Below, one piece after another: positions 58,985 to 64,000 of a stretch of 64,000 nucleotides of DNA; positions within the stretch are counted from its first letter, which is position 1, and each line of letters begins with the position of its first letter. A program made the translations under genes and the position numbers. Under the pieces are notes generated by a model, which worked only from the letters and a program-made list of their open reading frames with translations, made no database searches and was not told the origin of the DNA. Source of the stretch: Populus alba (lineage: Eukaryota > Streptophyta > Magnoliopsida > Malpighiales > Salicaceae); NCBI RefSeq assembly GCF_005239225.2, contig NC_133288.1, forward strand, positions 13,460,169 to 13,524,168, in the 5' to 3' direction.

Positions 58985-59210
58985 CAAAGCATTGTGCATG
59001 TTTCCAGGAGAAGCAGATATAAAGACGTCACTCTGCAAACTCACAAAATAGTCAACTGCGGCCAGCAAGGAAGCCTTGCCGTTAACCTTCGCCAGTTCCT
59101 CTGCGGAGGCAAGGCTCTTTTTATCATCCATAAAGGGGAATAACCGATTATTATTATTATTATTATTATTTAATTTTAAGTAGAGATCCTTGTTTAACAC
59201 CACCGTAAAC
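58985..59210 (-). pseudogene. decayed O-fucosyltransferase-family exon
   Basis: On the minus strand, after an acceptor TTTTCAG (59211-59217), the exon begins VYGG, followed by a frame-shifted ARIST-like piece. After an AAT trinucleotide run (59149-59170) it continues RLFPFMDDKKSLASAEEL, then KASLLAAVDYFV, and ends SPGNMHNAL before donor GTAAG (58980-58984). This order is characteristic of the plant GDP-fucose O-fucosyltransferase family, Golgi enzymes that glycosylate proteins or cell-wall polymers. The AAT expansion and the shift between VYGG and RLFP break the frame. A possible last exon at 58500-58690 (minus) encodes DKGQIRLRKKQKS, which resembles the family C-terminus. The N-terminal part is not found to the right, so this is a remnant. 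Confidence 0.6.
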
Positions 59211-59214
59211 CTGA

Positions 59215-60457
59215 AAATGACATTCCGCCAACTGTCAAGTTCTCACAGGAGAGGAAAGTCTATTTTTCACCAAGGTAATTGATGAACAACATTATAACAA
59301 TAGCTAAAACTGCTATTGTTCCACTACATGAGTTTACAATAAAATGCTGAGTTAATTTTTTTTTTTTAATTTGATTTTTTTTTTTTAATTACAAATCTTA
59401 CACGTTTCTAGCACAATACTAAGGGGCGTTTGTTTGATTAGTTTTTTGAAAATTATATTCTAAATTTTTTTATGTTTATTTATAATTAGAAAAGTTGATT
59501 AAAAAAATACTTTCTAGTCAAAGAAAAATTTAGCTTGATTTCTAAAAAAAATATATATTTTTTAAATTTTAGACGGAATACACTTTTTGAAAGTTGTGAA
59601 AATTTTAGAAATATCATATTTATTTATTGATTATATCAAATCTGATCCTCAAACTTTTAAAATTGCTATATTTATTTTGTTTTAAATATTTTTTTTTTAA
59701 TCTCATCCCTTAGAATTTAATTTTTATATTAACTTTGATCCTCATTTTTATAATTGTTATTTTCTTTTTCTTTATTATTTTTTAATTGAAATTTTTAATC
59801 TATCAAATTTAGTCCTTATTCTTTTGATTGATACTTATTTTGTTTGAAATAATTTATGAAATGATAATTATTATTATTTTAATTTCTTCATCTTTTAATT
59901 TTTTTATTTGTTAGATTTGATATCTATTATTTTGATTATTATTTATTTTATTTGAGATAATTTATGAAATTATATATTTTTTTTAATTTCATTATTATTC
60001 AACTTTTTAATTTGTAAGATTTGTTTGTTATTATTTTAATAAACTTGAAAAAAATAAAATATTAAAAAGTTATTTTTCAGCTTATTTTTTATGATATAAT
60101 AAAATACTGAAAAGTGTTTTCCAACTTATTTTTTATTTAATTACCAAATATTTAAAAAAAAATCAATTTTCTATAATTTATTATTTTTTAAATTCATTTT
60201 TTTTTTAAAATAGCAAATAAATAAGGTCTAACTTGCGAGTCCTGAAATGCAATATCAAACTTCCAATTTTCGAGTGAGAAGGTACAATACTAACCTATGT
60301 GACGCCAGCTACAGACGGGTGCTATTGCTAAAGCCCAAAGCTGCTAGCAGCAATCCAAACTCTTCCCTGCCTAGGCACTTGACGGAATTTTGCTAGAGCA
60401 AGTCTTTCAGCTTTATCCCCACCAAATCACATGATGAATCATGAGCAAGTCTTCAAT

Positions 60458-60459
<2 letters not shown>
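59215..60459. other. AT-rich intergenic DNA
   Basis: Long T and A runs and ATTATT-rich sequence (59340-60230), then a higher-GC patch at 60235-60420 that I cannot assign. No gene is supported. Confidence 0.5.

Positions 60460-60497
<38 letters not shown>
60460..60497. repeat. (TA)n microsatellite
   Basis: Nineteen or so uninterrupted TA dinucleotides. Confidence 0.95.
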
Positions 60498-60499
<2 letters not shown>

Positions 60500-60513
60500 T
60501 TGACCGCTTTTTA

Positions 60514-62088
60514 TGATCGGCTTGTTTTAACTTGCAAGTGCACGAGTGTGCGATGTAGAAATTAACTCGGTAAGATCGAGGTCATATCCACAGAGAGCTA
60601 GATTTGGAAATTAAGCTAGGTAACAAAAAAACTCGAGAGAAATTAAATTAACAATAACTTGGTTGAAAATAATTGATGGATTTGTTTTCAAAGATGAAAA
60701 CGTGCAAAAAGATTTTAAAAGACAAGAAAAAGTAAGTCTTGGTCCAAATCAATTTTAATGGTGATGTATTGGTGATTTCTTCAATATATATAAGATAACT
60801 CAACCTAATATCAACGATGGTGATATTAGATCGGAAGATATTACAATGAAGTTTAAAAAGATGAAGATTGATTATTGCTTAAGAATAAACAAGTACTTTC
60901 ATATTAAGTAAGACATTGAATCAAGCAATCTCTATACCAAAACTAATGTTTGTGTATAAAAATTCAAGATTATAACATTACCTAAATGATTTCTAAAATT
61001 TCTTTGCAATAATAAAACATTCATGAAGAAAATGAGAAGATAAACATTAAGATTCATTCATATCTTAAAGAACTCACCTCAATCACCATCATCCTTGATT
61101 TGGATCCAAGAAAGAGATTAGCCAACCATGATTATATATAAGAACACTTTAATAAACATGAAATAAATTGAATCAAATTGAAATAATAAGTTTTACAAAC
61201 TAAAGAACCAAAATCTACAAAGAAGAACACAACAAAATTTCAGTAAAAATTCAAACACAAATCTGACTCTAACTTTGGACAGAAATTAGACCCTCTTAGA
61301 AGCCTCCTTTGGAGATGTCTATTAGATACATATTTATAGGAAATTATGTTAGCTTGCCATATCATTAAAGAAAAGCTCATTTGAACATCTAAGTCAAAAG
61401 TTATGGGTAAAACACTGAAAGATGTTCTGGAAAATCAAATCAGGCCAGCTTGGAGAACACTTTGGTGCACGTTTTTCTTCCTCCTTTATGAGCTGTCTCT
61501 TTCTTCTTTTTGACCCAAAATAATGTCACAATGTCCCCTCCAGCTTTCCATTCATGTGCTTTCCCTTTTGGATCAATGAATTACCCAAAATAAATCAAAT
61601 GTTATTTGTTGTGTGGACATGTAAGATCATGGATTGTGCTTGGGCTTATTTGGAGCTGATTTGGGGCTGAATTTAAACATAAAATAAGGATACAAATGTA
61701 CCTATTATTTGGGCTAAGATTGACATTGAAACCTTGAGTGTTTGATGGTTGAAGTTTGCACACAACATAAGGCAAGTTTGGGCTTGAAATAGATCATATG
61801 ATATTCTTTTCTAGAATTGGAATATAATTGATTTTTGGGACAAATTTGGAGCACTTATTTGAACCAAGATTTGCTTCAATCTTCAACTAAATTTCTCTTC
61901 AATTCTTTGTTCCAAATTCTGACATTGAATTTTCTGAAATAATTCATTTAAGCTCCAAAAACCTATCGAAACATTAAAAGAAACTTCATTACTAAAAAGC
62001 ACATCACCTATTATAAAAAACCCAAATAAAAACAATAAATACATATGTAAAATAAAAGATTTAATGATACTTTTGATGCACAATCACA
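60514..62088 (-). repeat. solo LTR of a second, related family
   Basis: The left end, TGATCGGCTTG...GCAAGTGCACGAGTGTGCGATG...GATCGAGGTCATATCCACAGAGAG, is a diverged version of the family-1 LTR end (AAGTGCAGGAGTGTCGAAG...GACCGGGGTCGAACCACAGAGAGG). A TATA box (CCTATAAATATG on the minus strand) is at about 61327-61338, in the corresponding place. The right end is ATGCACAATCACA. Orientation is minus, and no coding region is present. I find no target duplication; the left flank is the TA run and the right flank a tRNA gene. The exact ends are uncertain by a few bases. Confidence 0.65.
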
Positions 62089-62092
62089 TGGT

Positions 62093-62144
62093 TCCGTTGT
62101 AGTCTAGTTGGTCAGGATATTCGGCTCTCACCCGAAAGACCCGG
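62093..62144 (+). tRNA. tRNA-Glu(CTC), 3' truncated
   Basis: TCCGTTGTAGTCTAGTTGG begins a perfect 5' acceptor strand and D arm (A box TAGTCTAGTTGG). The anticodon arm TCGG-CTCTCAC-CCGA follows, with anticodon CTC. The variable region and first T-stem bases GACCCGG are present, then the sequence changes abruptly to retrotransposon RT coding at 62145. The T loop (B box) and the 3' acceptor strand are missing, so this is a pseudogene that could not be transcribed or folded normally. Confidence 0.85.
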
Positions 62145-62863
62145 ACAATCACTGACTTGAAAGGAATTAGCCCTTTTTTGTGTACACATAGAATTTATCT
62201 TGAAGAAGAGGCTAAATCTGTGAGGCAAATGCAAAGACAACTGAAACCAAACATGAAGGAAGTAGTGAGAGGTGAAGTGCTTAAACTACTTGATGCGGGT
62301 ATCATTTACCCCATTGCAAACTCAAAATGGGTTAGTCCAACCCAAGTTGTCCCTAAAAAATTTGGAGTCACGGTAGTGAAGAATGAAAATAATGAGCTAG
62401 TACCAACAAGAATCCAAACTGGATGGCGTATGTGCATTGATTATCGTAAGTTGAACATGGTGACTAGGAAGGACCATTTTCCGCTTCCATTTTTAGACCA
62501 AGTGCTTGAAAGAGTAGCCGAAAGAGCTTTCTATTGTTTTCTTGATGGATACTCAGGTTACAACCAAATTGAGATTTCTTTAGAAGACCAAGAAAAAACC
62601 ACTCTCACTTGTCCTTTTGGTACCTATGCTTATAGAAGAATGCCTTTTGGCTTGTGTAATGCACCGGCCACTTTTCAAAGGTGTATGATGAGTATCTTTA
62701 GTGACATGGTGGAAATTTTTTTGGAAGTTTTCATGGATGATTTTTCAGTTTATGGGGATTCTTATGAGTTGTGTCTAATGCATTTAGAAAAATTTCTTGA
62801 AAGATGTGAAGAGAGCAATCTTGTACTTAATTGGGAGAAGTGTCATTTTATGGTAACACATGG
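62145..62863 (+). pseudogene. orphan Athila-type reverse transcriptase
   Basis: A clean open frame of nearly 240 codons covers most of the RT domain: EVLKLLDAGIIYPI, RMCIDYRKLN, FLDGYSGYNQI, RMPFGLCNAPATF, and the catalytic FMDD (in EVFMDDFSVYG, at about 62730-62750). The N-terminus is cut at the tRNA junction and the C-terminus, right after the palm, by the LTR at 62864. This is the domain missing from copy 2 at 12635. No stop interrupts it, so this copy is not very old or was recently cut. RNase H and integrase are not present in the window beyond it. Confidence 0.9.
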
Positions 62864-64000
62864 TGATTAGTACTTAAAAGTGCATATTTATCAAGGTTTT
62901 ATATCATCATTTTGCACTTGAAGTATCAATAACTCCTTAACTAAAGCATGTTTTATAATAACAAGTTTGATACTATAAGATACCTTAATTTATGGTAAAT
63001 GCTCATCTTAAATGCAGGCCTATCACATAAATAAAAGGATTGATTGATGAGTTTAAGTATTGAAAGTGAAAGGACAAAGAGATGGCCAAACTTAGAAAAG
63101 AGATGCCGGTGCAGTCCAAACCGGAACATTGCTCGGTAATTGGATCATATCTGGAGCTCTAGATCTCGGATTTAGGTCCATTTTATATGGATGGAAAGGT
63201 AAGACAAAGGCCTACAACTTTCATGGGGAGCCCAAGATTTAAAAAGGCCGTTTTGAAGTCCAAACTGAAGGAACAACGAAGAAGTCCGAAGCTGTCCTGC
63301 AGCCCAGACACTATTTAGTGTTCAGCCCATATCTTGAGTTCTAGAAGTCCAAATGACCTCATCTTTTTTTTTTGTTGGAAAGCTGAGACAATTTCCTAGA
63401 ACATTCTTGAGGATTCTGGGAAAATTATGATGTTAGCAATGACGTCTTGTTCAGACAAGAAGATAAGGATTATCACCAAGTCAAGATGTGGCCACCCACT
63501 CATCAATTAGTCAACAAATCAATAGTTCCAAATTTTGGCCTATAAAAGGAGACACTTACCATGTATTGAGACATCTTGGTTTCCAGATCAAGATCATGCT
63601 CTTGCTTTCTCTCTTTGTATTGCTTATGTTTTGCTTTCATTGATATCAAGTTTATGCACTTCATTTCCTTTCCTTTACTTAGTTAACTTCTTTCTCATTT
63701 ATGTTCTTATCTTGTTCATTTATGTTTCTTTCTTTCATTATGTTTAGCTAAGTTAATTATGTCAAGGTGAAAAGGGTACACTAATGGTGTAAGAATAAGT
63801 ATAATATAAACTTAACATGGACCTTAACGTTGGATACTAACATGTTTTATATTTGTTATCTTGTTCACTTTTAATACTTTGCTTGTTAAATGGTTAATCT
63901 AGATTTATGTTGTATAACACTTGGTACAACAAATACTTGGCACTTTCATAGCCCATACTGTATGGTATAACCGACACCTGAGCTATGAAAGGAACTTGAT
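62864..64000 (+). repeat. family-1 LTR running off the right edge
   Basis: TGATTAGTAC start, TATA box CCTATAAAAGG at about 63538-63548, and the CTTTCATAGC/GCTATGAAAG stem at about 63942-63992. It is inserted in RT coding sequence after CATGG. It is very close to the block-bearing copies. The 3' end is outside the window, so whether it is solo or part of an element cannot be told. Confidence 0.9.

Noticed and set aside
60514..62088. Assigning this LTR to the same family as the others
   Set aside because: Only the end region and general layout match, with strong divergence and a different start sequence, so it is treated as a related second family.

Overview
The window is plant nuclear DNA, AT-rich and dominated by retrotransposons. 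Evidence for this is Ty3/gypsy Athila/Tat-type and Ty1/copia polyproteins, GT-AG introns, a plastid mechanosensitive channel gene, a LOG-type cytokinin gene and a hAT-like MITE. The ancient AT-rich repeat around 43.8-45.0 kb resembles a dispersed repeat I associate with poplar, so a woody eudicot (Salicaceae, perhaps Populus) is my best guess. That is inference, not proof.

Layout. 1-4605 is the 3' half of Athila-type element copy 1: RNase H and integrase fused to the tail of a captured LOG gene, then a 3' LTR. 4606-7497 has no gene I can support. 7498-24030 is an old minus-strand copia element, split by a solo LTR (10756-12380) and by Athila-type copy 2 (12635-22664); another solo LTR (7498-9521) sits at its left end. 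Copy 2 has a 5' LTR, a tRNA-Asp primer site, gag, a shortened protease-integrase ORF with no reverse transcriptase, an unrecognised Cys-rich ORF, a full-length intronless LOG gene and a damaged 3' LTR. 24035-26955 looks like the LTR/leader of another Tat/Ogre-like element, with a minisatellite. 26956-41767 is a nest of at least six LTRs of the same Athila-type family in both orientations, holding gag fragments and a different 2.45-kb solo LTR with three tandem arrays. 41768-45300 is AT-rich, gene-poor DNA.

The only well-supported intact host gene is an MSL2/MSL3-type plastid mechanosensitive channel. It has 13 coding exons between 46157 and 57280, and all 13 join in frame to 710 residues. Its third coding intron is swollen to 5.9 kb by an antisense copia element that itself carries a hAT-like MITE. 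Tail-to-tail with it is a decayed O-fucosyltransferase exon (minus strand, 58985-59210). The right end holds a solo LTR of a second, related family, a 3'-truncated tRNA-Glu(CTC), an orphan Athila-type reverse transcriptase fragment, and a last LTR running off the edge.

The most interesting system is the Athila-type retrotransposon lineage that carries a cytokinin-activating enzyme gene (LOG). The captured gene has its own TATA-like region but no introns, sits downstream of pol, and appears in two separate elements in this window. This means it has been copied as retrotransposon cargo.
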